A stretch of 6,978 nucleotides of DNA from an uncultured Collinsella sp. (GTDB lineage: Bacteria > Actinomycetota > Coriobacteriia > Coriobacteriales > Coriobacteriaceae), in NCBI GenBank assembly GCA_900754435.1, contig CAAECT010000011.1:1-6978 (forward strand), given 5' to 3'. This document shows positions 1-5,801 of this stretch, piece after piece; positions within the stretch are counted from its first letter, which is position 1; each line of letters begins with the position of its first letter. A program made the position numbers and the translations under genes. The notes below the pieces were generated by a model. The model was not told the origin of the DNA. It did not search any database and saw nothing but the letters and a program-made list of their open reading frames with translations.

Positions 1-588
1 CTTGCGAAATCGCGGAATATGAATGTCATCATGTCCATCCACGAACTCGAGCTCGCGCAGAAAAGCGCCGACAAGGTGATTTGCGTGAAGGACGGCCGGG
101 TCTTCCGCGCCGGCGCACCCGAGGGCATATTCACGCGCGGGACGATTGGCGAGCTCTACGGCCTTCAACATGGCACCTTCAACGAGCGCTTCGGCAGCGT
201 GGAAATTGGGCGCCCACACGGCGATGCGCACACGTTCGTCATCGCTGGCGCAGGTACGGGGTCGGCTGTGTTTCGCCAGCTCATTCGGCAGGGCAAGGCG
301 TTCTACGCGGGCGTTCTGCACGAAGGGGACATCGACTGCGAGCTCGCGCGCGACCTGGCGACGGAATGCGTAGCCGAGCGCGCCTTCGAGCCGATCGGGG
401 ACAAAACCATAGCCCGCGCCAAAGAGCTCCTCGTCCACTGCGCGCGTCTTATCGTGTGCCCCGCCGCCTTCGGCACCATAAACGCCCGCAACGCAGAGCT
501 CGTCGAGTTCGCACGATCGCATGGTATCGAGGTCATGCAAGCGTGCGAAGGCGCATCGGAGGATTCCCAATTGGAGTGGGAAGGATAA
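1..588 (+). CDS. Iron-siderophore/cobalamin-type ABC transporter ATP-binding protein, C-terminal part (5' truncated by window)
   Basis: The reading frame is open from base 1 to the TAA at 586-588, giving the last 195 residues; the true start and the Walker A, signature and Walker B motifs lie outside the window. What remains begins just before the H-loop: MSIHEL (residues 11-16, switch His14) followed by ELAQKSADKVICVKDGRV and a GAPEGIF segment, as in FecE/BtuD-like ATPases that power uptake of ferric siderophores or vitamin B12. The ATG at 19 is internal, not a start. The core ends near residue 70. A further ~115-residue region follows, with a glycine-rich FVIAGAGTGSAVF loop (79-91), AGVLHEGDID (103-112) and ARLIVCPAAFGTINARN (148-164). 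This resembles C-terminal extensions I recall on some clostridial and coriobacterial siderophore ATPases; its function is unknown to me. The permease and binding-protein partners would lie to the left. The substrate cannot be told from this fragment. Confidence 0.85.
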   Translation, partial: LAKSRNMNVIMSIHELELAQKSADKVICVKDGRVFRAGAPEGIFTRGTIGELYGLQHGTFNERFGSVEIGRPHGDAHTFVIAGAGTGSAVFRQLIRQGKAFYAGVLHEGDIDCELARDLATECVAERAFEPIGDKTIARAKELLVHCARLIVCPAAFGTINARNAELVEFARSHGIEVMQACEGASEDSQLEWEG

Positions 589-605
589 ACTGGACTTTCT
601 TTTAA

Positions 606-697
606 GGATCCTCAGGCTACAGCTCCTACGCGGCGAGGTCTACAAGGCGCCGGAGAACCTCGTGAACAGGAATTTCCACACCGACGAGCCCAACTAG
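606..697 (+). pseudogene. Remnant of an IS3-family transposase (OrfB), frame-broken and truncated
   Basis: Translation gives GYSSY in one frame (615-629), then RGEVYKAPENLV and NRNFHTDEPN in the next frame (629-694), followed by TAG at 695-697. Joined, this matches the linker of IS3-family OrfB proteins between the HTH_21 region and the integrase core, where the family typically reads like YRSYRGEVG..APN...RDF.A..PN before the W-TD-T start of the catalytic domain. A one-base loss around 627-631 explains the frame break. Nothing of the DDE catalytic core follows, so the scrap is non-functional. Its left limit is uncertain because the frame of GYSSY meets a stop at 603-605. It fills most of the gap between the convergent ABC and tetR genes. 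The match is from memory of the family, not a database search. Confidence 0.62.
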
Positions 698-699
698 GC

Positions 700-1311
700 C
701 TAATCCAAGCGAGATTCCAGACTCGACAGGCCATTGAGAGTCAGGTCGTTGGCGACCTCCGAGACACGCTCGATAGGAACCGAGCCGTCAGACAGTGCCC
801 ACGTGCGATAGATACCGATAATACCCGACAGCAAAAACGCCAGATAGTAGTCGAACATCTCGTCCTTGAGACCTTGGGGCAGCAGATCGCGCTCGGCAAT
901 TTCGTGTTCGAGCGGCGCACGAAGACGAGCCATAAAATCATCGAGCGGAATGTTCTCGATCAGCTGACGATTGAGCACCAAGTTGTTGCACAGTGCCTCG
1001 TTAACGGTTTTAAAGAAGGTCGCCGCCGCGCCAAGAGCGCGCTCGTTGGTGTCACCGTCCATAGAAGCAAGCGTTTTCTCGACCGAGTCGACAATCATCT
1101 CCACCACATCGACGGCAATGGCATCGAGCAGGCCGTCAACCGTACCAAAGTGAACGTAAAAGGTCTTGCGGTCGACATTGGCCTCGCGCGCGATGGCACT
1201 CACCGTAATGTCTGCCAGCGGCTTTTCCATGAGCAGGCGCTCGAAAGCCGAAAGGATGGCATTACGGCTGCGAATGATGCGACGATCGAGACGCGGTTTG
1301 CTGGTTGCCAT
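700..1311 (-). CDS. TetR/AcrR-family transcriptional regulator
   Basis: A 203-residue protein, a normal length for TetR repressors. The N-terminal DNA-binding domain spans about residues 10-56, with the helix-turn-helix in ITVSAIAREANVDRKTFYVHF (35-55), an arrangement typical of the family; the rest is a helical ligand/dimerisation domain. The C-terminal half (MFDYYLAFLLSGIIGIYRTW, 152-171) resembles the TetR_C_8 type seen in DhaS-like regulators. I chose the ATG at 1311 because GAAGGGA (1319-1325) lies 7 bases upstream. An in-frame ATG at 1338 would add nine residues but has no comparable ribosome site. It follows the membrane-protein gene on the same strand with a 116-base gap and converges on the ABC gene. 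The gap holds a perfect inverted repeat that may be its own operator. The inducer and target genes are not evident. Confidence 0.9.
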   Translation of the reverse strand: MATSKPRLDRRIIRSRNAILSAFERLLMEKPLADITVSAIAREANVDRKTFYVHFGTVDGLLDAIAVDVVEMIVDSVEKTLASMDGDTNERALGAAATFFKTVNEALCNNLVLNRQLIENIPLDDFMARLRAPLEHEIAERDLLPQGLKDEMFDYYLAFLLSGIIGIYRTWALSDGSVPIERVSEVANDLTLNGLSSLESRLD

Positions 1312-1354
1312 GGGCGTGTCCCTTCGATATGCGAGCATTCATCAACAGATGAGA

Positions 1355-1378
1355 GATAATCTACGTAAGAGGATTATC
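1355..1378. promoter_or_regulatory. Inverted repeat upstream of tetR gene, candidate operator
   Basis: A perfect 7-base inverted repeat, GATAATC (1355-1361) and GATTATC (1372-1378), is separated by 10 bases that contain the palindrome TACGTA (1362-1367). It lies 44-67 bases upstream of the chosen tetR start. The minus-strand reading of the right arm contains GATAAT, which could serve as a -10 hexamer, although no good -35 is seen. TetR proteins commonly bind such repeats to repress themselves; that this repeat is the operator is inference. Confidence 0.45.
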
Positions 1379-1427
1379 CCCCATACAGCACAAATATGCC
1401 CCGCATCATGAAGAACGCACGACTGCC

Positions 1428-2735
1428 CTACTGCGACTTGGGATGCTTCTTCTTATTGAGTACCGACGGAGATACGCGAATACCATCGCCTGTCTGGCGC
1501 ACATAGGCTTTATGAGCCGGCTTAGCGGTCCCAGAAGCCTTCTGAGCGCGCTTCTTGGGATCAACGGTAACAGCATTCGTGGGGTGCGGCTTAGTGGGCG
1601 CAGAGGGCGTCTGAGGCGTGCGGCCGAGCTTGCGCATCACACGATCCCAACGCGCATGGATACTCTCGTTGTGGGCGCTCTTAAGTCCCAGCAGGGGCGC
1701 AGCCAAAATGGTCGGCGCAATAAACGTAATGAGGCGCCACAGCAGATAGCCGGCGGTCGAAGCCGACCCAAAGAAATGACCCAAGAACAATGCAAAGCCG
1801 CCCTCAGCACCACCAGTTCCACCGGGCAAGGGAACCGCAGAGCTCAGCAGCTGGACAAAGGCGCTCGCGGCCATAACCGAGAAAAAGTCGACCTCGTGGT
1901 GGCCAAAGGCAAGCATCAGGAAATATGGCACCAGATAGAAAAACGCGAGCTGCAGCATGGTGATAAACACGGTGAGCAGCATGGAAGAAAAATGTCCGGC
2001 CGAAAGCTTGAACTTCTCGGAGAAGGAGTAGATCTCGCCATCGACAAACGTGCGCCAACCCTCGATCTTAGTGGCCGAGACACCAATGCGCTCGAGCCAA
2101 TTGATGATGCAATGGGCGACGCGCGTGACGGTCTTAGGCATGAGAGCGACGGCGAAGATGCCAAGCAAGATGCAGCAGTGTCCACCAAAGCTAAAGACGC
2201 ACAGCAGCGTCATGTCGCCATAGCGCTCGGCAAAAAACGGCATGCGAGCAAGCAGTAGGATAGCGCCCCAGGCAACGAGGCCAAACTGATACACGATAAA
2301 GCGCGTGAACTGCGTGGCTCCGGCCTCGCCGACATTTTGGCCCGCTTTGGTCAGGCGGTAGATCTGAGCAGGAGTCGAGCCCATCATCATAGGGGTGAGG
2401 TTGCCAAAGAAGATGCCACTCGCCTCGACCGAGATCAGGTCGCGAATGCCGACAGGTGAATTGGGGTCGAGCCAGACAGCGATCGCATACGCCACAATGC
2501 CAAAGAACAGATACATGAACATGCAAAGACACGCGACAACAAGCCATGACGCCTGGACGCTCGACATAGCGGCCCAGAACTGCCCCATCTGCCCGGTTAC
2601 CACCAGATAGACGATATAACCCACCAGCACGACGCCGATAAAGATGGCGCCGCGGCGTGCGCTCTTATTGTCATCTCCGCCCGAGGCCTCAACCTCGACC
2701 TGGGGCTTAGACGTATGCTGAGAGGACTCCGTCAT
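1428..2735 (-). CDS. Lysylphosphatidylglycerol synthase TM / flippase-like (YbhN/UPF0104-type) integral membrane protein
   Basis: A 435-residue protein with about seven or eight hydrophobic segments (roughly 29-47, 61-88, 104-119, 143-165, 175-199, 250-278, 284-302 and 328-350). Two family hallmarks are present: NLTPMMMGSTPAQIYRL (112-128) and PLPGGTGGAEGGF (302-314). These occur in the membrane half of MprF and in stand-alone YbhN/AglD-like proteins, which are thought to move or flip lipids or lipid-linked sugars. The soluble aminoacyltransferase domain of MprF is absent, so it should not itself synthesise lysyl-PG. Residues ~355-435 form a hydrophilic K/P/T-rich tail, probably cytoplasmic and disordered. 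I chose the ATG at 2735 because AAGGAG lies 4 bases upstream and the protein then opens with a plausible polar N-terminus. The upstream extension to 2801 has no comparable support. The lipid substrate is unknown. Confidence 0.87.
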   Translation of the reverse strand: MTESSQHTSKPQVEVEASGGDDNKSARRGAIFIGVVLVGYIVYLVVTGQMGQFWAAMSSVQASWLVVACLCMFMYLFFGIVAYAIAVWLDPNSPVGIRDLISVEASGIFFGNLTPMMMGSTPAQIYRLTKAGQNVGEAGATQFTRFIVYQFGLVAWGAILLLARMPFFAERYGDMTLLCVFSFGGHCCILLGIFAVALMPKTVTRVAHCIINWLERIGVSATKIEGWRTFVDGEIYSFSEKFKLSAGHFSSMLLTVFITMLQLAFFYLVPYFLMLAFGHHEVDFFSVMAASAFVQLLSSAVPLPGGTGGAEGGFALFLGHFFGSASTAGYLLWRLITFIAPTILAAPLLGLKSAHNESIHARWDRVMRKLGRTPQTPSAPTKPHPTNAVTVDPKKRAQKASGTAKPAHKAYVRQTGDGIRVSPSVLNKKKHPKSQ

Positions 2736-2739
2736 GAGA

Positions 2740-2745
2740 CTCCTT
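2740..2745 (-). promoter_or_regulatory. Ribosome binding site of the flippase-like gene
   Basis: AAGGAG on the minus strand lies 4 bases before the ATG at 2735. The spacing is short but the match is strong, and it decides between this start and the longer open frame beginning at 2801. Confidence 0.7.
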
Positions 2746-2756
2746 CTAACAGTCAA

Positions 2757-2771
2757 AATATCTTGGATATT
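2757..2771. repeat. Short inverted repeat over the flippase-like gene promoter
   Basis: AATATC (2757-2762), TTG, GATATT (2766-2771) is a perfect 6-3-6 inverted repeat that overlaps the -10 hexamer and the predicted start of transcription. The position suits a repressor site, but a 15-base AT-rich repeat near a promoter can also arise by chance. Confidence 0.35.
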
Positions 2772-2796
2772 GTACCCGCAAGGACCATAGACAGAA
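2769..2796 (-). promoter_or_regulatory. Probable promoter of the flippase-like gene
   Basis: On the minus strand a good -10, TACAAT (2774-2769), is preceded at 16 bases by a weaker -35, TTCTGT (2796-2791). Transcription would begin near 2762 and give a leader of about 27 bases. The unit is insulated from the tRNA gene upstream by the terminator at 2839-2875. The -10 overlaps one arm of a small inverted repeat (2757-2771). Confidence 0.5.
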
Positions 2797-2838
2797 CGCA
2801 AAGCTCTGGTTCAAACGGGAATTGCAGACGGTTGTTTG

Positions 2839-2875
2839 AAAATAAAAAACCCGGCCTTCCATGGGAAGTCCGGGT
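2839..2875 (-). terminator. Intrinsic terminator of tRNA-Glu
   Basis: On the minus strand ACCCGG-A-CTTCC, a CAT loop, then GGAAG-G-CCGGGT form an 11-pair stem with one mismatch (2849-2875), followed directly by TTTTTATTTTC. It lies just beyond the 3' end of the tRNA and is a classic Rho-independent terminator. Confidence 0.93.
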
Positions 2876-2885
2876 ATCAGATACG

Positions 2886-2962
2886 TGGTAGCCCGTACCA
2901 GATTCGAACTGGTGATCTCCGCCTTGAGAGGGCGGCGTCCTAAACCGCTAGACGAACGGGCC
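2886..2962 (-). tRNA. tRNA-Glu (anticodon CTC)
   Basis: The minus strand folds as a full cloverleaf of 77 bases including an encoded CCA (2888-2886). The anticodon stem is CCGCC/GGCGG around the loop CTCTCAA, so the anticodon is CTC and reads GAG. The T arm is ACCAG-TTCGAAT-CTGGT, and the D arm GTC-TAGCGGTTTAG-GAC matches bacterial tRNA-Glu. The acceptor stem pairs GGCCCGT with ACGGGCT, leaving a G1-U72 wobble at its end, where E. coli tRNA-Glu has G-C. The discriminator is A. In many Gram-positive bacteria Glu-tRNA-Glu also feeds haem synthesis through HemA; whether that holds here is not shown. Confidence 0.97.
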
Positions 2963-2996
2963 ACATGGCATCTGCACTGCCGTGCTGCGAGGAAAT

Positions 2997-3025
2997 ATAT
3001 TACGGGACAAAAAACGTCAGCGCAA
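2997..3025 (-). promoter_or_regulatory. Promoter of tRNA-Glu
   Basis: On the minus strand -35 TTGCGC (3025-3020), a 17-base spacer and -10 TAATAT (3002-2997) form a near-consensus housekeeping sigma promoter. Transcription would start near 2990, leaving a leader of about 28 bases for RNase P to remove. The tRNA therefore does not depend on read-through from cca. Confidence 0.8.
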
Positions 3026-3030
3026 GAAGA

Positions 3031-3059
3031 AATTCCAAATTGCCGAAAAATTGTCGGCA
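3031..3059 (-). terminator. Weak intrinsic terminator after cca
   Basis: About 30 bases past the cca stop codon the minus strand has TGCCGA (3059-3054), a 7-base loop, and TCGGCA (3046-3041), followed by the interrupted T-rich run ATTTGGAATTTC. The stem has only six pairs and the T run is broken, so termination may be partial. It sits just upstream of the tRNA-Glu promoter. Confidence 0.45.
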
Positions 3060-3089
3060 GGTTATGGAACACGCAGGTAAACTGGGTAG

Positions 3090-4484
3090 CTAATTCAAGT
3101 TGAGATGGGCCAGAAGAGCTTCGCGGTCGTTGGGAACGTTATTCTCGATAACGGCATCGAGGGCAGCGTTCAACAGCTGACCAAGCTTGGGCCCTGGCTG
3201 AACACCGGCGCGGATCAGGTCGCCGCCGTTGATGGCGAGCATCTTGAGCGTATAGGGCTCCCCTGCCTTCAGCAGCTCGTGCGCCAGCGCGCGCATCTCC
3301 TCAATCGTCTCAACGTAATAGAAGCACGACGGGGCCTTGCCGAGCGTATCGGCACGCTTAAGGTCCATGAGCTCGTCAATCAGGCGGGCCGTGTCGACGC
3401 CCTCGCCCGAAAGCGCGCGCATCATATTGAGCAGGCAGGAGCGCTCGGGGCGCAGCGGCTTGTCGTGATATTTGATGAGCAGGCACACGTCGCGCACCAA
3501 GTCGTGCGAGAGCGCCAGGCGATCCATAATGACGCGCGCCTTCTTGGCGCCGAGCTCAGGATGACCATAGAAATGTCCGCTGCCGGCGTGATCGACCGTG
3601 AAGCACTCGGGCTTGGACACATCGTGCAAAAACGCCGCCCACATAAGACTCGACGAGGGCGCGACGCCGTCGCACAATGCCAGCTCCCCTGCCACCGTCA
3701 GCACACGGGCGATGTGCTCGTAGACGTTAAACGCATGATAGACACTGCGCTGATCAAACCCGCGACCGGTTGCCAACTCGGGCACAGCGGCACAGATGAG
3801 CTCGGGATAGCGCAGCATGGCGTCTCCCCCATGACCGGTCGAAAGAATGCCCTCGAGCTCAATACCCACACGCTCGCGCGCCACGGCATCGAGCAGCGGC
3901 GCGCACTCTGCAAGCGCACGCTTGGTCTCGGGCTCAATCATAAAGTCCAGGCGGCAGGCAAAACGCACAGCACGCAGCATGCGCAGGGCGTCCTCGTTAA
4001 AGCGACGCTTGGGATCGCCGACAGCACGGATCAGCTTGCGTTCCAGGTCGCCCTGGCCGTCGTAGCGGTCGACAAGCCCGCGCTCGGGATGCCAAGCCAT
4101 CGCATTGACGGTAAAGTCGCGGCGCGCCAAATCGTCCTCGAGCGAGGCGGCACGCTCCACACTCTGGGGATGGCGACCATCGGTGTAAAAGCCATCCAGA
4201 CGGTACGTGGTGACCTCGATACGCTCGCCATCGGAAATAGCCGTGATTCCGCCAAATTTAATGCCCGACTCCACGACCGCGATATCAGCGGCCTCGAGCG
4301 CCGCCTTGGACTCCTGCCACAGGCCGCTACAGCACATATCAACATCGTGGCTGGGGCACCCCATCAGGGCGTCGCGCACCCAACCGCCAACGTACCAAGC
4401 CTCAAGACCAGCCGCCTCAAGCGCGCGCAGGACGCGCAGTGAGGCATCGGACGGTTGCGTACCGTTGAGCGAAACATTGCACAT
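3090..4484 (-). CDS. cca: CCA-adding tRNA nucleotidyltransferase with HD domain
   Basis: A 464-residue class II nucleotidyltransferase that builds or repairs the 3' CCA end of tRNAs using CTP and ATP, without a nucleic acid template. The head domain has YVGGWVRDALMG (31-42) and the metal-binding DVD (Asp47, Asp49), then RRDFTVNAMA (121-130) and the nucleotide-selecting neck around RRFNEDALRMLRAVRFA (160-176). A metal-dependent HD domain follows: HAFNVYEH (250-257), LHD (286-288), GHPE (307-310) and a later KYHD (338-341). The C-terminal INGGDLIRAGVQPGPKLG segment (418-435) is typical of the long actinobacterial/Firmicute form. All key residues are present, so it should be active. I chose the ATG at 4484 because AGGAGG lies 8 bases upstream. 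A longer open frame to 4562 adds 26 residues lacking family likeness. The gene lies upstream of tRNA-Glu. Confidence 0.96.
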   Translation of the reverse strand: MCNVSLNGTQPSDASLRVLRALEAAGLEAWYVGGWVRDALMGCPSHDVDMCCSGLWQESKAALEAADIAVVESGIKFGGITAISDGERIEVTTYRLDGFYTDGRHPQSVERAASLEDDLARRDFTVNAMAWHPERGLVDRYDGQGDLERKLIRAVGDPKRRFNEDALRMLRAVRFACRLDFMIEPETKRALAECAPLLDAVARERVGIELEGILSTGHGGDAMLRYPELICAAVPELATGRGFDQRSVYHAFNVYEHIARVLTVAGELALCDGVAPSSSLMWAAFLHDVSKPECFTVDHAGSGHFYGHPELGAKKARVIMDRLALSHDLVRDVCLLIKYHDKPLRPERSCLLNMMRALSGEGVDTARLIDELMDLKRADTLGKAPSCFYYVETIEEMRALAHELLKAGEPYTLKMLAINGGDLIRAGVQPGPKLGQLLNAALDAVIENNVPNDREALLAHLNLN

Positions 4485-4492
4485 GCCTATGG

Positions 4493-4498
4493 CCTCCT
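4493..4498 (-). promoter_or_regulatory. Ribosome binding site of cca
   Basis: A perfect AGGAGG on the minus strand, 8 bases before the ATG at 4484, fixes this as the cca start over the in-frame ATG at 4562. No convincing -35/-10 pair was found in 4499-4621. Confidence 0.85.
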
Positions 4499-4621
4499 GC
4501 ACTTGCGAGCGTAATTCGATGGTTCTCAAGAAGTCTAACAAGAAACGAGAAAGCGCGCACACGCAATTGCTTCGACGATTCGATAAAACGAGACAGCATA
4601 CGTCACATACGTTCAGCGCAC

Positions 4622-4657
4622 AAAAAACACCCGCCTCGGAGATCTAAAGCGGGTGTT
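4622..4657 (-). terminator. Intrinsic terminator after the downstream kinase gene
   Basis: On the minus strand AACACCCGC (4657-4649) pairs perfectly with GCGGGTGTT (4634-4626) across a 14-base loop and runs straight into a T tract (4627-4622). It begins 22 bases after the kinase stop codon and separates that gene from cca. Confidence 0.92.
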
Positions 4658-4679
4658 CGGCAAAGATGTATCGATGCTG

Positions 4680-5612
4680 CTAGCAGACCTGGCGAACTTC
4701 GATGTGCTTCTTATATTCGTCCACCTTGGCAAAATCGCCCAAGCCCGGGCACTCAACCACGTTGGCGCCGGTGGCCATCGAAAGGCGCAGGGCGTCCTCG
4801 ACGCGCTCGGGGGCGTCGTGCCACACGGACAGGAAGGCAGCCAGCGAGGAATCGCCGGCGCACACCGTCGACAGCAGCTTGACGTCGAAGGTGCGGTTGG
4901 CAAACCAGATATGCTCGCCGTTGGAGAAGTACGCACCGGCGCCACCAAGGGTCAGCAGCACGTTCTTGGCGCCCTTGGAATGAAGCTCGGCCATAGCGCC
5001 CTTGACGGACTCGTCGTCGCCACCGCTCACCTTGATGCCAAAGATGTCGAGCAGCTCGTCATCATTGGGCTTGATCAGCAGCGGTTCCATGGCAATGAGT
5101 TCTGCCAGCTGATGGCTCGAGATGTCGAGGACGAACTCGGCCCCCTTGGCCTTGACGCGGCGCAGGACCTCGGCCAGGAAGCCCTCGGAAGTGTTGGGAG
5201 GCAGCGAGCCGCTGATGACCAAGCAGGTCATGTCATCGAGCGAATCGATGAGCTCAAACATCTCCTGCTCGTTGGCCTCGTTAATGGCGGCACCGGCGTT
5301 GACCATGTTGTACTCGGTGTCGGGGCCGGCATTGAGGAACACGTTGACGCGCGTGATGCCGTCAGTCCACACGGGCTTGACGGGCACGCCCAGGGCCTCG
5401 GCGCCCTTAACGATAAACTCGCCCGAAAAGCCAGCGAAGAAGCCCAGGATCGTGGTGTCGACACCGTAGTGGTCAAGAGTAAACGAGACGTTGAGGCCCT
5501 TGCCGTTGGGAGTGTAAACCGCGTCACGGGTGCGCGTAACGGTATTGGCGGAAAGGCCGTCGCAGGCGATGTTGTAGTCAATAGCGGGATTTGCAGTGAG
5601 CGTATAAATCAT
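4680..5612 (-). CDS. fruK: 1-phosphofructokinase-type PfkB-family sugar kinase (copy 1, downstream)
   Basis: A 310-residue cytoplasmic kinase, the usual FruK length, expected to convert fructose 1-phosphate and ATP to fructose 1,6-bisphosphate; tagatose 6-phosphate kinase (LacC type) is the main alternative. Motifs in order: TANPAID (6-12), NGKGLNVS (36-43, substrate binding), GITRVN (85-90), SGSLPP (134-139), LLIKPNDDE (178-186), LLTLGGAGAYF (219-229) and STVCAGDS (248-255) with the catalytic Asp254. Two motifs differ from E. coli FruK: the first Gly or Ala before GKG is Asn, and the anion-hole GAGD reads CAGD. I chose the ATG at 5612 because AAAGGA lies 6 bases upstream and because it matches its paralog's start exactly. 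A GTG at 5627 is less likely. It has its own promoter-like site and terminator, so it is probably a single-gene unit. Confidence 0.9.
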   Translation of the reverse strand: MIYTLTANPAIDYNIACDGLSANTVTRTRDAVYTPNGKGLNVSFTLDHYGVDTTILGFFAGFSGEFIVKGAEALGVPVKPVWTDGITRVNVFLNAGPDTEYNMVNAGAAINEANEQEMFELIDSLDDMTCLVISGSLPPNTSEGFLAEVLRRVKAKGAEFVLDISSHQLAELIAMEPLLIKPNDDELLDIFGIKVSGGDDESVKGAMAELHSKGAKNVLLTLGGAGAYFSNGEHIWFANRTFDVKLLSTVCAGDSSLAAFLSVWHDAPERVEDALRLSMATGANVVECPGLGDFAKVDEYKKHIEVRQVC

Positions 5613-5618
5613 GAATGT

Positions 5619-5625
5619 TCCTTTC
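5619..5625 (-). promoter_or_regulatory. Ribosome binding site of kinase copy 1
   Basis: GAAAGGA on the minus strand, 6 bases before the ATG at 5612, selects that start. It would overlap the coding sequence if the GTG at 5627 were used. Confidence 0.75.
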
Positions 5626-5646
5626 ACGAAGCAACGTGTTAATGAA

Positions 5647-5652
5647 AGTATA
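5647..5652 (-). promoter_or_regulatory. Promoter -10 element for kinase copy 1
   Basis: TATACT on the minus strand is one base from the TATAAT consensus and lies about 35 bases before the ATG at 5612. No good -35 is seen at 15-18 bases upstream, so the promoter may be weak or need an activator. Its position between the terminator at 5742-5773 and the gene supports separate transcription. Confidence 0.5.
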
Positions 5653-5741
5653 TTCCACGAATCGACAAAAGGCTATAACAACTCGGTGAACGGTGTGGAA
5701 GCGATGAAGGACGGCAGGACACCTCTCCCCCATGGCGGAAC

Positions 5742-5773
5742 AAAAAAGGCGCCCCGGCCGAAACCGGAGCGCC
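5742..5773 (-). terminator. Strong intrinsic terminator after kinase copy 2
   Basis: On the minus strand GGCGCTCCGG (5773-5764) pairs over ten positions, with one G-T wobble, with CCGGGGCGCC (5757-5748) across a 6-base loop, followed by six Ts (5747-5742). It begins 28 bases after the stop codon of kinase copy 2 and should end most transcription from the enzyme I side. Confidence 0.94.
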
Positions 5774-5801
5774 GCATGCGCACAAATATGTCGCGTTTCG
5801 A

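Noticed and set aside
564..600. Possible terminator at the end of the ABC gene: TTCCCA/TGGGAA stem, then CTTTCTTTT
   Set aside because: The stem has six pairs, lies inside the coding end, and the T-rich run starts about 13 bases later, which is too far for an intrinsic terminator.
81..605. Second plus-strand frame overlapping the ABC ATPase
   Set aside because: It is Arg-rich in the manner typical of an out-of-frame reading of GC-rich DNA. The other frame carries the H-loop and the rest of the ATPase core.
521..697. 58-codon plus-strand frame starting with ATG at 521 and covering the transposase scrap
   Set aside because: Its first half is an out-of-frame reading of the ABC gene and only the end matches a transposase. 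It is a chance join, not a gene.
1379..1427. Terminator between the flippase-like gene and tetR gene
   Set aside because: Only a tiny ATGC/GCAT stem followed by ATTTG is seen, so read-through into the tetR gene cannot be excluded.
1443..2258. Plus-strand open frame opposite the flippase-like gene, and one at 874-1359 opposite the tetR gene
   Set aside because: Translations are low-complexity and charged, with no recognisable motif, while the opposite strand has clear families and ribosome sites.
3105..4442. Plus-strand open frame of 445 codons opposite cca
   Set aside because: It mirrors a gene with complete catalytic motifs and has no protein-family look. It is open because the real gene rarely uses TTA, CTA or TCA codons, which would make stops on the other strand.
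4597..4612. Direct repeat CATACGT, two copies 9 bases apart, upstream of cca
   Set aside because: Two 7-base copies more than 110 bases from the gene, with no promoter seen nearby, are too little to call a regulatory site.
4653..5642. Long plus-strand open frame opposite kinase copy 1, and a similar one at 5853-6722 opposite copy 2
   Set aside because: Both are antisense shadows of real kinases with the same codon-bias cause. Their likeness to each other simply follows from the likeness of the paralogs.
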